Origin: Pseudosporangium ferrugineum
GTDB lineage: Bacteria; Actinomycetota; Actinomycetes; Mycobacteriales; Micromonosporaceae
Assembly: GCF_003002065.1 (NCBI RefSeq)
Contig: NZ_PVZG01000026.1
Span: forward strand, 21,502 to 85,501
Length of the DNA stretch: 64,000 bases
Direction of reading: 5' to 3'
Shown here: piece by piece, positions 16,823 to 25,528 of the stretch
How the letters are laid out: each line of letters begins with the position of its first letter
How positions within the stretch are numbered: the first letter of the stretch is position 1
Notes under the pieces: model-generated
The model's database searches: none
Told to the model about the DNA's origin: nothing
The model's input: only the letters and a program-made list of their open reading frames with translations
Position numbers and translations under genes: made by a program

Positions 16823-16870
16823 CCGAGCGGCCCCGGGCCGCCGCGGACGGGGCCCGGGCCGTCCCAGCCT

Positions 16871-17113
16871 TCAGGTGGCGCGCCGGGGCTGCCGGTACGC
16901 GGGCCCCGACGGCATGTTCCCCCGGAAGCGGGCCTCCCGCGCTCGCCGCCGCTGCTGCGCGTCCCCGTACGGCCCGGCCACCGGTAACGCCGAGACCGTG
17001 ACCGGCGGCGCGACCATGGCGGCCAGCTCCGCGGGCAGGTTCGGGCAGACGCTCTCCCAGGCGCCCCGGTGCACCGCGATGGTGCTGGTGGCGACGCTGT
17101 CTGACTCGGCCAT
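16871..17113 (-). CDS. small hypothetical protein
   Basis: 80 residues starting MAESDSVATST; GGAGG six bases upstream fixes the ATG at 17113 against a longer frame. The N-terminal half has a short beta-like segment (TIAVHRGAWESVCP) and the C-terminal half is basic (QQRRRAREARFRG). No family recognised. Divergent from pepN. Confidence 0.55.
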   Translation of the reverse strand: MAESDSVATSTIAVHRGAWESVCPNLPAELAAMVAPPVTVSALPVAGPYGDAQQRRRAREARFRGNMPSGPAYRQPRRAT

Positions 17114-17304
17114 CGGCAGCCTCCGGTCAAGGTGACGGTTCTCACCCTTACCAACGACCGGCGGAGGCCTTACGTGATGATTTTCGCGCAATCCCGGCGG
17201 CCGTTCTTCCCGTCCCGCACGGGCCCGGACGCACCGCATAGGCTTGGCGTGGAAAGCTCGAGGCGGGGGCGACGCCGCCCTCGCCAGCGTGGAGGAGAGT
17301 GATC

Positions 17305-19860
17305 GTGGCCGGAGTTCGTAACCTGACCCAGGTGGAGGCCGCCGAGCGGGCCCGCCTGCTCGAGGTGACGGGGTACGACATCGCCCTGGATCTGACCGAC
17401 GGGGCCGGCAACCCGGGCGACGGCACGTTCCGGACGGTCACCGAGGTCACGTTCCGCTGCACCGAGCCGGGTGCGGAGACGTTCATCGAGGTCGCGGCCG
17501 CTTCCGTACGCTCTGCCGTGCTCAACGGCGCGCCCGTCGACACCTCGGCGTGGTCGGCGGAGAAGGGTCTGACGCTCCCCGGGCTCGCCGCCGAGAACAC
17601 CCTCGTGGTCGACGCCGACTACTACTACTCCGCGAGCGGCCAGGGTCTGCAGCGCAGCGAGGACCCGGTCGACAAGGAGGTCTACCTCTACAGCCAGTTC
17701 GAGACGGCGGACGCCCAGCGCGTGTACGCGGCGTTCGACCAGCCCGACCTCAAGAGCGTCTACACGTGGCACGCCACGGTCCCGGCGCACTGGAAGGTCG
17801 TCTCGAACTCGCCGGTGGCGAGCACCGAGCCGGCCGGGGCGGGCGCCAAGACGGTCCACTTCGAGACGTCGGCGCGGATGAGCACGTACATCACGGCGCT
17901 GTGCGCGGGGCCGTACCACGAGGTGCGCGACAGCCACGACGGCATCGACCTGGGTGTCTACTGCCGGGCTTCGATGGCACGCTACCTCGACGCCGACGAC
18001 CTGTTCCTGATCACCAAGCAGGGCTTCGACTTCTTCCACGAGCAGTTCGGCGTGCGCTACCCGCTGCCGAAGTACGACCAGTTGTGGGTGCCCGACTTCA
18101 ACGCCGGCGCGATGGAGAACTTCGGCTGCGTCACGCACGCCGAGGCGCGCTACATCTTCCGGTCGCAGGTCACCGACTTCGAGTACGAGCAGCGCGCCAA
18201 CACGATCCTGCACGAGCTGGCGCACATGTGGTTCGGCGACCTGGTCACCATGCGCTGGTGGAACGACCTGTGGCTGAACGAGTCGTTCGCCGAGTGGGCG
18301 AGCCACTGGTGCAGCACCAACGCCACCCGCTTCAGCGACGCGTGGTCGACGTTCCTGTCCGTGCGCAAGACCTGGGGCTACCGCCAGGACCAGCTCTCCT
18401 CGACCCACCCGGTCTACTGCGAGATGCCGGACCTCGAGGCGGTCGAGGTCAACTTCGACGGCATCACGTACGCGAAGGGCGCGAGCGTCATCAAGCAGCT
18501 CGTCGCGTACGTCGGGCTGGAGTCGTTCCGGGCCGGGCTGCGCGCGTACTTCCAGCGGCACGCGTGGGGCAACGCCACCTTCGACGACCTGCTCACCGAG
18601 CTGGAGACCGCGTCGGGGCGGGAGCTGCGCAAGTTCGCCGCGCAGTGGCTCGAGACCGCGCAGGTCAACACGCTGCGGCCGGTGGTCACGATCGGCGCGG
18701 ACGGCACGTACGAGAGCGTGGTCGTGAAGCAGGAGGCACCGGCCGCCTACCCGACGCTGCGCACGCACCGCGTCGGCGTGGGCCTCTACGACGTCGACGG
18801 CGACCGGCTGGTCCGCCGCGACCGCCTCGAGCTGGACGTGACCGGCGAGGAGACCGCGATCGCCGCGCTGGCCGGGCAGCGCGCCGCGGATGTGCTGCTG
18901 GTCAACGACGACGACCTCACGTACGCGAAGCTGCGCCTCGACGAGCGTTCGATGGCGACCGTCGTCCGTCACATCGACGGCTTCGAGTCGTCGCTGCCGC
19001 GCGCGCTGAGCTGGGCGGCGGCCTGGGACATGGTCCGCGACGCCGAGCTGGCCGCCCGCGACTACGTGGCGCTGGTGAGCACGGGCCTGCCCAAGGAACG
19101 CGACATCAACCTGACCACGGCGACGCTGCGGCAGGCGACGACCACCCTGACCATGTACGCCGACCCGGCATGGGCGCCGACCGGCTGGGCGCAGCTCGCC
19201 GACACGGCCCGCGGGGCCCTCGCGGCGGCCGAGCCCGGCAGCGGGTTCCAGCTCGCCTGGGCCCGCGCCTTCATGGGTGCCGCGCGCAGCCCCGAGGACC
19301 TCGCGACCCTGCGCGGCTGGCTCAAGGGCACCGGCGTGCCGGCGGGCCTGACGGTCGACACCGAGCTGCGCTGGTCGCTGCTGGAGGTGCTGGCGTCCCG
19401 GGGCGCGGCGACCGACGAGGAGATCGGCGCCGAGCTCGACTCCGACCGCACCGCCAGCGGCGAGCGGGAGGCGGCCATCGCCCGCGCGCTGCTGCCCACG
19501 CCGGAGAACAAGGCGGCGGTCTGGGCGCGGCTCACCGGCGGCGAGAAGCTCCCCAACTGGCTCAACCGGTCGCTGCTCCAGGGCTTCCAGTCGTCGACGC
19601 AGGTCGCGCTCACCGCGCCGTACGCGTCGAAGTACTTCGAGGTCGTGGACGAGGTGTGGGCCCGCTCGGACAGCGAGCCGGCGCAGGAGTTCGTGATGTC
19701 CGCCTACCCGGCGTACCAGGTGAGCGAGGAGACGGTGGCGCTGACCGACGCCTGGCTCGCCGCCGAGGGCCACTCCCCCTCGCTGCGCCGGCTGGTGGCC
19801 GAGGGCCGCGACGGCGTCGTGCGGGCGCTGAAGGCGCGCGCGAAGGATGCCTCGGCCTGA
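17305..19860 (+). CDS. pepN: aminopeptidase N (M1 family)
   Basis: 851 residues, the usual length of actinobacterial PepN. Cytosolic zinc aminopeptidase removing N-terminal residues from peptides. Seen: GAMEN exopeptidase motif, HELAHMWFGDLVTMRWWNDLWLNESFAEW with HExxH and the third zinc ligand Glu 19 residues on, and the catalytic tyrosine region (NFDGITYAKGASVIKQL). The C-terminal ERAP1-like helical domain is complete. GTG at 17305 lies seven bases after GGAGGAG; GTG at 17299 is too close to that site. A 12-bp hairpin follows the stop. Confidence 0.95.
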   Translation: MAGVRNLTQVEAAERARLLEVTGYDIALDLTDGAGNPGDGTFRTVTEVTFRCTEPGAETFIEVAAASVRSAVLNGAPVDTSAWSAEKGLTLPGLAAENTLVVDADYYYSASGQGLQRSEDPVDKEVYLYSQFETADAQRVYAAFDQPDLKSVYTWHATVPAHWKVVSNSPVASTEPAGAGAKTVHFETSARMSTYITALCAGPYHEVRDSHDGIDLGVYCRASMARYLDADDLFLITKQGFDFFHEQFGVRYPLPKYDQLWVPDFNAGAMENFGCVTHAEARYIFRSQVTDFEYEQRANTILHELAHMWFGDLVTMRWWNDLWLNESFAEWASHWCSTNATRFSDAWSTFLSVRKTWGYRQDQLSSTHPVYCEMPDLEAVEVNFDGITYAKGASVIKQLVAYVGLESFRAGLRAYFQRHAWGNATFDDLLTELETASGRELRKFAAQWLETAQVNTLRPVVTIGADGTYESVVVKQEAPAAYPTLRTHRVGVGLYDVDGDRLVRRDRLELDVTGEETAIAALAGQRAADVLLVNDDDLTYAKLRLDERSMATVVRHIDGFESSLPRALSWAAAWDMVRDAELAARDYVALVSTGLPKERDINLTTATLRQATTTLTMYADPAWAPTGWAQLADTARGALAAAEPGSGFQLAWARAFMGAARSPEDLATLRGWLKGTGVPAGLTVDTELRWSLLEVLASRGAATDEEIGAELDSDRTASGEREAAIARALLPTPENKAAVWARLTGGEKLPNWLNRSLLQGFQSSTQVALTAPYASKYFEVVDEVWARSDSEPAQEFVMSAYPAYQVSEETVALTDAWLAAEGHSPSLRRLVAEGRDGVVRALKARAKDASA

Positions 19861-19865
19861 CCGTG

Positions 19866-19901
19866 ATCGCGGGCCGCGAGGACTTCCTTGCGGCCCGCGA
19901 T
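19866..19901 (+). terminator. terminator hairpin after pepN
   Basis: Perfect 12-bp stem (19866-19877 with 19890-19901), 12-base loop, beginning five bases past the pepN stop. Confidence 0.7.
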
Positions 19902-19978
19902 ACTTTCGGCGGGGAAACCCACCAGAAACAACCCTCCGTTAGTACGCTGGCACTCCCGGCGACGGAGGTGGTGCGGTC

Positions 19979-20539
19979 GTGGTGATCGGGCACGGTTCCC
20001 CGGTGCGATGGGCCGCACCCGACGGCCCGTGGACCGAGCCGGACCTGCACCTGTTCCCGCAGGACGGCCACCGGTACGAGATCTTCGACGGCAGCCTGCA
20101 CGTGACGCCGCCGCTGGACGAGCCGCACGGGGCGGTGGTCCGCGCCCTCGTCACCACGCTCCGCGGGGCGGCACCGGATGGCTGGTGGGTGTGCGAGCGG
20201 CTGGGCATCGCCTCGGGCGAGAGCAACCTCATCCCGGACGTGGCCGTGCTGCGGCCGCGGTCCTCCGGCGCGATCTGGGCGGACCCGGCGGACGTCGCGC
20301 TGGTCGTCGAGGTGGAGACCCCCACCAGCCGGCGCTGCGATCGGCTGCTCAAACCGGCCCTGTACGCCGACGCCGGCATCGAGAGCTACTGGCGGATCGA
20401 ACCGGTGCCCGCGCCGGCCCTGCACATCTACGAGCTGGGCGCCGACGGCTACGGCACGGCGAGAACGATCGAGGGCGCCGACCTGGTGAAGGTCGACGCC
20501 CCATTCCCGGTGCGGGTAGCCCCGAGCACCTGGAGATAG
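19979..20539 (+). CDS. Uma2-family (DUF820) PD-(D/E)XK nuclease-like protein
   Basis: 186 residues. The family pattern is clear: YEIFDGSLHVTPP, then LIPDVAVLRPR, then VVEVETPTSRRCDRLLKPALYADAGIESYW, in which the Asp of PDV and the E-x-E pair form the predicted nuclease site. Uma2 proteins are abundant, often multicopy, in actinobacteria and cyanobacteria; their target is unknown. Start GTG at 19979 follows GGAGG. A second Uma2 gene lies at 58292-58858. Confidence 0.88.
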   Translation: MVIGHGSPVRWAAPDGPWTEPDLHLFPQDGHRYEIFDGSLHVTPPLDEPHGAVVRALVTTLRGAAPDGWWVCERLGIASGESNLIPDVAVLRPRSSGAIWADPADVALVVEVETPTSRRCDRLLKPALYADAGIESYWRIEPVPAPALHIYELGADGYGTARTIEGADLVKVDAPFPVRVAPSTWR

Positions 20540-20616
20540 CCGATCAGCGACGACCCGCGACACTTCGCGGCGCCGGGCACTTCGCGGCGCTCGGCGCTTC
20601 GCGGCGAGCCGGCTGC

Positions 20617-21105
20617 TCAGTGGCGGCCCGCGTGGGAGGCCAGCTGGTCGATGCCGGCGAGCACGCCGCCGGCCAGGTCCCCGCCGGCGAACGACGCGGC
20701 CATCGACAGCGCGGCGAGCTTGGCGTCCCGGTCGGAGATGCGCTTGCGGGCCTCGGAGCCGGTGACGATCTCGAGGAGGCGCTGCCCGGGCGAGATCGCC
20801 AGCAGCACGGCCGTGGCCGCACCCTCGATCCGCCGGTGCAGCTGCTCGGCGGTCTCCCGGGTGGGCTCGCCCAGGTCGCCGATGTAGACGCTGAAGGTCA
20901 GGCCGGTCTGCTGGTCGGCCACCCGCAGCGCCTCGTCCAGGCGCAGCAGCTGCCGGGTCGTGAACGGGCCGTCGAGCGCCGCGATGCCCTCGTCGGACAT
21001 GGTCAGCTCGGGCCGCTCGGTCAGGGTCGGGCCGCCGGGGTGGTCGAGCGCCGTCAGAGGCTGCTCGCCGCCGCTCACGATGGCCTGGTGCTCACCAACG
21101 GTCAC
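20617..21105 (-). CDS. DUF5130 (TPM-like) protein
   Basis: 162 residues. The segment LRLDEALRVADQQTGLTFSVYIGDLGEPTRETAEQLHRR followed by AVLLAISPGQRLLEIVTGSEARKRISDRDAKLAAL is the pattern of a TPM-type domain, known in actinobacteria as DUF5130. Function unknown. GTG at 21105 has GGAGG seven bases upstream and overlaps the end of the preceding gene by 14 bases, so the two are co-translated. Confidence 0.8.
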   Translation of the reverse strand: MTVGEHQAIVSGGEQPLTALDHPGGPTLTERPELTMSDEGIAALDGPFTTRQLLRLDEALRVADQQTGLTFSVYIGDLGEPTRETAEQLHRRIEGAATAVLLAISPGQRLLEIVTGSEARKRISDRDAKLAALSMAASFAGGDLAGGVLAGIDQLASHAGRH

Positions 21106-21397
21106 TTGCGCCTCCTACCGCTCCGGGCCGGATCTGCCGGCCCGCGGGCCCCTCGACGGCGCCGGACTCCAGCGCGGGCTGCTGGGTGACGCGGTCGCCG
21201 GTCTTGCCGCCGAAGGCCGGGCTCACCTGCGCGGGCGACGCGAGGAACCAGGTCGGCGCGAAGTCGTACGGCCGGCCGGGGCGATACCGGCGGTCGGGCC
21301 GCGAGCGACGGCTACCGGCGACGACCGAGGCCGCGACCACGATGATGACCCCGAGCGGGATCCCCGCGAAGAGCAGAAGCGTGCTGAAAATCGACAA
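21092..21397 (-). CDS. small single-pass membrane protein upstream of DUF5130
   Basis: About 101 residues from TTG at 21397 (TTG at 21403 also possible). One N-terminal membrane helix (residues 3-28: STLLLFAGIPLGVIIVVAASVVAG) followed by a basic cytosolic tail with YRPGRPYDFAPTWFLASP, a short motif that looks conserved. Overlaps the DUF5130 gene by 14 bases, implying a two-gene unit. Function unknown. Confidence 0.6.
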   Translation of the reverse strand: MSIFSTLLLFAGIPLGVIIVVAASVVAGSRRSRPDRRYRPGRPYDFAPTWFLASPAQVSPAFGGKTGDRVTQQPALESGAVEGPAGRQIRPGAVGGASDRW

Positions 21398-21435
21398 CCT
21401 CAACGCCCCCAGGCGTCAAAAGGAACCGGGCCAAG

Positions 21436-21453
21436 TCACTGTGTTCCCAGTGA
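21436..21453. promoter_or_regulatory. inverted repeat TCACTG-N6-CAGTGA
   Basis: Perfect 6-bp arms, about 40 bases upstream of the membrane protein / DUF5130 pair, in the intergenic region shared with the divergent surface-protein gene. A candidate regulator-binding site; the binding protein cannot be named. Confidence 0.4.
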
Positions 21454-21621
21454 TCCGAACGTCAATCACGGTAGCGGAGTGGGCCCCGCCACGGACGGCC
21501 GGGTGTCAAGACCCACGACCCCCGATCTCTCCGGGTCACGCGGAATCGCCCCGGAGGTGCGAAAATCACCCTCACGCGCCGTCCGCGACGTTTCCGCCCC
21601 GGACGGCAGGAGGGGGAGGTC

Positions 21622-22110
21622 ATGCGTCCATCCGTCCCGGCCGCGCTCGCCGCGTTCGCCCTGGCCCTGCCCGTCGCTCTGCTGCCCGGCACCGCCGCCC
21701 ACGCCGCGGCCGTGTTCGTCGAGACCAATCCGAGCACCGTACGCGCCGGCGACGAGATCGGCGTGCGCGCCAGCTGCGACGACAACCTGGCCCCCGCCAA
21801 GGTGACCTCCACCCTCCTCGGCACGGTCACGGTCTCCCCCCGGTACGGCTTCCTCACCGCGACCGCCCGCGTCCCGGCCCGCACCGAGCCGGGCGACTAC
21901 CCGCTGGAGCTGCGCTGCCCGGACGGCAAGACGGCGAAGAGCACCCTGCACGTCGTCGCCAAGGTCGAACCGAAGCACGGCCCGGCCACGGGCGGCGGCG
22001 GCACCGCCCCGGGCCGATCGGCACCGCTGCTGATCGGCGGCGGCGCCACGGCCCTGGCGGCGGGCCTCCTCCTGGGCGTGGCGGCCCTGCGCCGCCGCCG
22101 CGCGGCCTGA
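21622..22110 (+). CDS. secreted, membrane-anchored Ig-like protein
   Basis: 162 residues. Signal peptide 1-28 (ending AAHA), a beta-sandwich-like domain 29-115 with two cysteines (ASCDDN and LRCPDG) likely in a disulphide, a Gly/Pro hinge, then a membrane helix (LLIGGGATALAAGLLLGVAAL) and an RRRR tail. This is the layout of a sortase substrate, but no LPxTG-type motif is visible before the helix. GGAGGGGGAGG precedes the ATG. The next gene, 10 bases on, is a sortase. Confidence 0.75.
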   Translation: MRPSVPAALAAFALALPVALLPGTAAHAAAVFVETNPSTVRAGDEIGVRASCDDNLAPAKVTSTLLGTVTVSPRYGFLTATARVPARTEPGDYPLELRCPDGKTAKSTLHVVAKVEPKHGPATGGGGTAPGRSAPLLIGGGATALAAGLLLGVAALRRRRAA

Positions 22111-22120
22111 GGCCCACCCG

Positions 22121-23161
22121 ATGTCCCGCCCGGTACGCCCGCAGCCGGCCGTCCCCGGCCCCCGCATGCCCGAGTCGGTCCTGCGCCGCCGCCCCGCCGA
22201 GATCGTCAGCCGCCCGCGGCCGGCCGAATCCCCCACCGCCGAGTCCGGGCCCAACCCGGCCGCCGACCCGCCGGTGGTCGCGCAGGCGGCCGACGCCCGC
22301 ACGCCGGCCGTCGAGGGCCCGGCGATGGACGGCCGGCACGCCGGCAGCGACGCTCGCCCGACCGGCAACGACGCTCGCCCGGACGGCGATGCTGCACGGT
22401 GGGTAGCCGGCAGGGCGCGATCGGTAGCCGGCGAGGCGCGGCCGACAGCCGGCGGGGCGCGGTCGGCGCCGCACGCGCCGTCGCGGTCGCTGCTGCGGGC
22501 GCCGCGCCGGAGCCGGGTGCGCGCGCCTGCGGCCGTTCGCGCACGCCGGCCGCTGCCGCTCGGGCTGATGGCGGTGGTGCTGGTGTTCGTGGGGCTGTTC
22601 ACCGTCGGCGCCGGCTTCGGTGCGGCCACCGGATTCGACCTGGGCGAGCTGTTCAAGGGGCCGGACAAGCCGCCGCCGCGCGACTTCCCGGTGCTGGAGC
22701 CGAGCCGGCCGCGACGCCTGACCATTCCGGCGATCAAGGTGGAGGCGCCGCTGCTCACCGTCGGGCTGGCGAAGGACGACTCCGTGGCGGTGCCCCCGGT
22801 GAACCGGCACAACGAGGCGGGGTGGTTCGACCAGGGGCCGACGCCGGGGCAGTTCGGGCCGGCGTTGATCGTCGGGCATGCCGACACCCGTACGGGACCC
22901 TCGGTCTTTCATCGCCTGCACGAGCTGAAGCCGGGGCAGAAGATCGAGGTCCTCCGCGAGGACGACGAGACGGCGATCTTCCAGGTGAACTCGGTCGAGC
23001 GCCACGGCAAGGAGAAACTGCCGATCAAGCGGGTGTACGCCGACTACAGCAGGCCGTCGCTGCGGCTCATGACGTGCGGGGGCACATGGCTCGGCGGCGA
23101 CCGCGGCTACTCCGACAACATCGTCGTCTTCGCCTCGCTCATCGGCACGAAACGCCACTGA
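22121..23161 (+). CDS. class F-type sortase
   Basis: 346 residues. The first 140 are a disordered Pro/Arg/Ala-rich cytosolic region with short repeats (GNDARPDGD type); a membrane helix follows (LMAVVLVFVGLFTVGAGFGAATG), then the sortase barrel at 190-346. Catalytic His in LIVGHADTRTGPSVFHRL, Cys in LRLMTCGGTW, and a downstream Arg in GGDRGYSDNIVVFA. Sortases cleave sorting signals and attach proteins to cell-surface acceptors. It forms a two-gene unit with the upstream candidate substrate. Confidence 0.88.
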   Translation: MSRPVRPQPAVPGPRMPESVLRRRPAEIVSRPRPAESPTAESGPNPAADPPVVAQAADARTPAVEGPAMDGRHAGSDARPTGNDARPDGDAARWVAGRARSVAGEARPTAGGARSAPHAPSRSLLRAPRRSRVRAPAAVRARRPLPLGLMAVVLVFVGLFTVGAGFGAATGFDLGELFKGPDKPPPRDFPVLEPSRPRRLTIPAIKVEAPLLTVGLAKDDSVAVPPVNRHNEAGWFDQGPTPGQFGPALIVGHADTRTGPSVFHRLHELKPGQKIEVLREDDETAIFQVNSVERHGKEKLPIKRVYADYSRPSLRLMTCGGTWLGGDRGYSDNIVVFASLIGTKRH

Positions 23162-23164
23162 CCG

Positions 23165-23405
23165 CCACCCACGCCGGCGGCCGGCCAGGGGGCCAGCGAC
23201 CGGCGGGGAGGCGGCAGCCAGGCGGGGAGCCGGGAGCCGGCGGCCGGGCAGGACACCGGCAGCCGAGCGGGGAGCCACCAGCCGGCGGGGAGGCGGCAGC
23301 CGGGCAGGACACCGGCAGCCGGGCGGGGTGCCGGCGGCCGGGCGGGACACCAGCAGCCGGGCGGGCAGCCGGCAGCCGGGCGGGCAGCCGGCAGCCGGGC
23401 GGGAC
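23165..23405. repeat. imperfect GC-rich repeats after the sortase gene
   Basis: About 240 bases of variants of a 15-18-base unit (core GCCGGGCGGGCAGCCGGC), between convergent genes. No gene is supported in it. Confidence 0.75.
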
Positions 23406-23408
23406 GGA

Positions 23409-23951
23409 TCAGGCGGCTTCGGCCTCGACCGGGGACGGCAGCCCGAGCCAGTCCGCCCAGCGCGGGTCCGGCGTGCGGTGGCCCAGCACCCGCCATGCCA
23501 CCCCGCGCGGGGCCTGGGGCGCCGCGTGCAGCCGCCAGCCCAGCTCGGCCGGTGTCTTGTCGCCCTTGCTGTGGTTGCACTTCGCGCACGCCGCCACCAC
23601 GTTCTCCCAGGCGTGCAGGCCGCCGCGGCTGCGGGGGAAGACGTGGTCGATGGTCTCCGCGGAGCCGCGGCAGTAGGCGCAGCGGCCGCCGTCGCGGGCG
23701 AAGATGGCCCGGCGGGAGAGGCCCACGTGCGTGCGGTACGGCACCTTCACATACCGGGTGAGGCGGACGACGGACGGGACCGGGAGCGTGTGGTGAGCGC
23801 TGTGCAGGATGCCGTCGCCGTCGGAGACGCATTCGGCCTTGGCGGTCAGCACGAGAATGGTCGCTCGACGCACCGATACGACGCACAGCGGCTCGTAGGT
23901 AGCGTTCAGAACCAACGCGGAAGAGCCCACTGTGGGTCGTATGTCAGGCAT
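23409..23951 (-). CDS. HNH endonuclease
   Basis: 180 residues. N-terminal segment SSALVLNATYEPLCVVSVRRATILVLTAKAE and the HNH core RCAYCRGSAETIDHVFPRSRGGLHAWENVVAACAKCNHSKGDKTPAELG: two CxxC zinc knuckles, the HV catalytic histidine, and the N and H residues of the beta-beta-alpha metal site. This type is a conserved single-copy chromosomal gene in actinobacteria, unlike the mobile HNH genes, and its role is unknown. Confidence 0.9.
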   Translation of the reverse strand: MPDIRPTVGSSALVLNATYEPLCVVSVRRATILVLTAKAECVSDGDGILHSAHHTLPVPSVVRLTRYVKVPYRTHVGLSRRAIFARDGGRCAYCRGSAETIDHVFPRSRGGLHAWENVVAACAKCNHSKGDKTPAELGWRLHAAPQAPRGVAWRVLGHRTPDPRWADWLGLPSPVEAEAA

Positions 23952-24217
23952 CGGAGGTCACCCTTCGGTGTAGGTGCTGGTATCGCTCCCGATTTGCTGG
24001 TCGTCGTTTGCTGGTTCGTCGTCCGCTGGGTCGTCGTTCGCTGGGTCGTTGCAGGCGAGGTCGTCCGAGGCCCGGGCACCGACCCTCGTGCGCCAATAGT
24101 CCCCGATGGATGACGATTTTGCGAGCACAATCTGTGGCCGGGGCGTAAACGTCTGAGGTCTCGTGCGAAGATGTCCGGTTCCCGGCCGCCGAACGGCCAC
24201 CGGTACGGTGGGGACCC

Positions 24218-25309
24218 GTGATTCCGCTTGCTCCTCCCGTAACCCCCGCCCCCTCCGGCAGCACCCCGACGTTCCTGCCGGGCACGCCGGACTTCTCGGC
24301 CAGCTGCAAGACCGACGCCCTGTGCACCTGGGTCCTCGAGAAGACGGCCATCCAGTGGCTGGCGAACGGCAGCTACGTCCTGATCGTGAAGCCGCTGCGG
24401 ATCCTCGCCATCGTGCTGGTGGCGATGCTGATCCGCTGGGTGCTGCACCGCGCGATCCGGCGGCTGACCACCTCCACCTCGCGCGCCGAGATGCCGGCGC
24501 TGCTCAAGCCGCTGCGCGAGCGCGCGGCCAAGCAGCAGGAGGCGGCGGAGAACCAGTTCATCCCGGAACGCCGCCGGCAGCGCGCCGAGGCGATCGGCTC
24601 GGTGCTGCGCAGCTTCGTCACCGCGGTCGTCTTCACCATGGCGACCCTGCTGGTCATGGGCGAGCTGGGCTTCAACCTCGGTCCGCTGCTGGCCAGCGCC
24701 GGCATCGCCGGCGTGGCCCTCGGCTTCGGCGCGCAGAGCCTGGTCAAGGATCTGATCGCCGGCCTCTTCATGCTCCTGGAGGACCAGTACGGCGTCGGCG
24801 ACTCGGTGGACCTGGGCGACGCGGTCGGCGTGGTCGAGACGGTCGGGCTGCGGGTGACGACCGTACGCGACATGCGCGGCGTGCTCTGGTACATCCGCAA
24901 CGGCGAGATCGTCCGGGTCGGCAACAAGAGCCAGGGCTGGGCGATGGTCGTCATCGACATCCCGATCGGCTTCGTCAACTCCGAGGAGGCCACCGCCGTG
25001 CTGCGGCAGGCGGCGCTGGCCCTGGCGGAGGAGCCGGAGCACGCGACCGAGTTCCTCGAGCCCCCGGACGTGGTGGGCGTCGAGCAGATGACCGTGGACG
25101 GCGCGGTCATCCGGACCATCGCGAAGACCACCGCGGACGGGCAGCCGGTCGTGCAGCGCGAGTTGCGGCGCCGGCTCGCCGAGGCGCTGGAGAGTTCCGG
25201 CATCTCCGAGCGCATCGCGGTGTCACGGATGCTGCCGCGTTCGGCCGTACCGCCGTCATATCCGGGCTCTGGACAGGACGCGCAGGTCACCCCTGGAGGG
25301 GCGACCTGA
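24218..25309 (+). CDS. small-conductance mechanosensitive channel (MscS family)
   Basis: 363 residues. Membrane helices at about 50-72 and 125-145, then the pore helix and beta domain: GVALGFGAQSLVKDLIAGLFMLLEDQYGVGDSVDLGDAVGVVETVGLRVTTVRD, the MscS signature. The C-terminal alpha/beta domain is complete. It releases solutes on hypo-osmotic shock. GTG start without a Shine-Dalgarno sequence; TACGGT lies eight bases before it, so the mRNA may be leaderless. Confidence 0.92.
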   Translation: MIPLAPPVTPAPSGSTPTFLPGTPDFSASCKTDALCTWVLEKTAIQWLANGSYVLIVKPLRILAIVLVAMLIRWVLHRAIRRLTTSTSRAEMPALLKPLRERAAKQQEAAENQFIPERRRQRAEAIGSVLRSFVTAVVFTMATLLVMGELGFNLGPLLASAGIAGVALGFGAQSLVKDLIAGLFMLLEDQYGVGDSVDLGDAVGVVETVGLRVTTVRDMRGVLWYIRNGEIVRVGNKSQGWAMVVIDIPIGFVNSEEATAVLRQAALALAEEPEHATEFLEPPDVVGVEQMTVDGAVIRTIAKTTADGQPVVQRELRRRLAEALESSGISERIAVSRMLPRSAVPPSYPGSGQDAQVTPGGAT

Positions 25310-25528
25310 CCTGCTGATACACCCTCGCGGGGGATGTCCGTCCTGGTCCGAATGGCCGACAATCAGCCCGTACGCCCTAGCCATGGCTCGGCCGATCGGG
25401 CAGAATCGTGCAAAGAGCATCTGCACATGCAGCGTCACGTACGCGCGATCGGCACCGGCGGTCACCGGCGTCCGTGACCGGCCGCCGCCGGCGATCCCGC
25501 CGGTCGTCGCGATCGATGGAGGGCCCTG

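Noticed and set aside
17170..19773. 867-codon open frame antisense to pepN, and similar long antisense frames over ettA, cobT, the PBP gene and the ligase gene
   Set aside because: They mirror strong sense genes with full family motifs; their translations are arginine/histidine/valine-rich without domains, a usual effect of high third-position GC.
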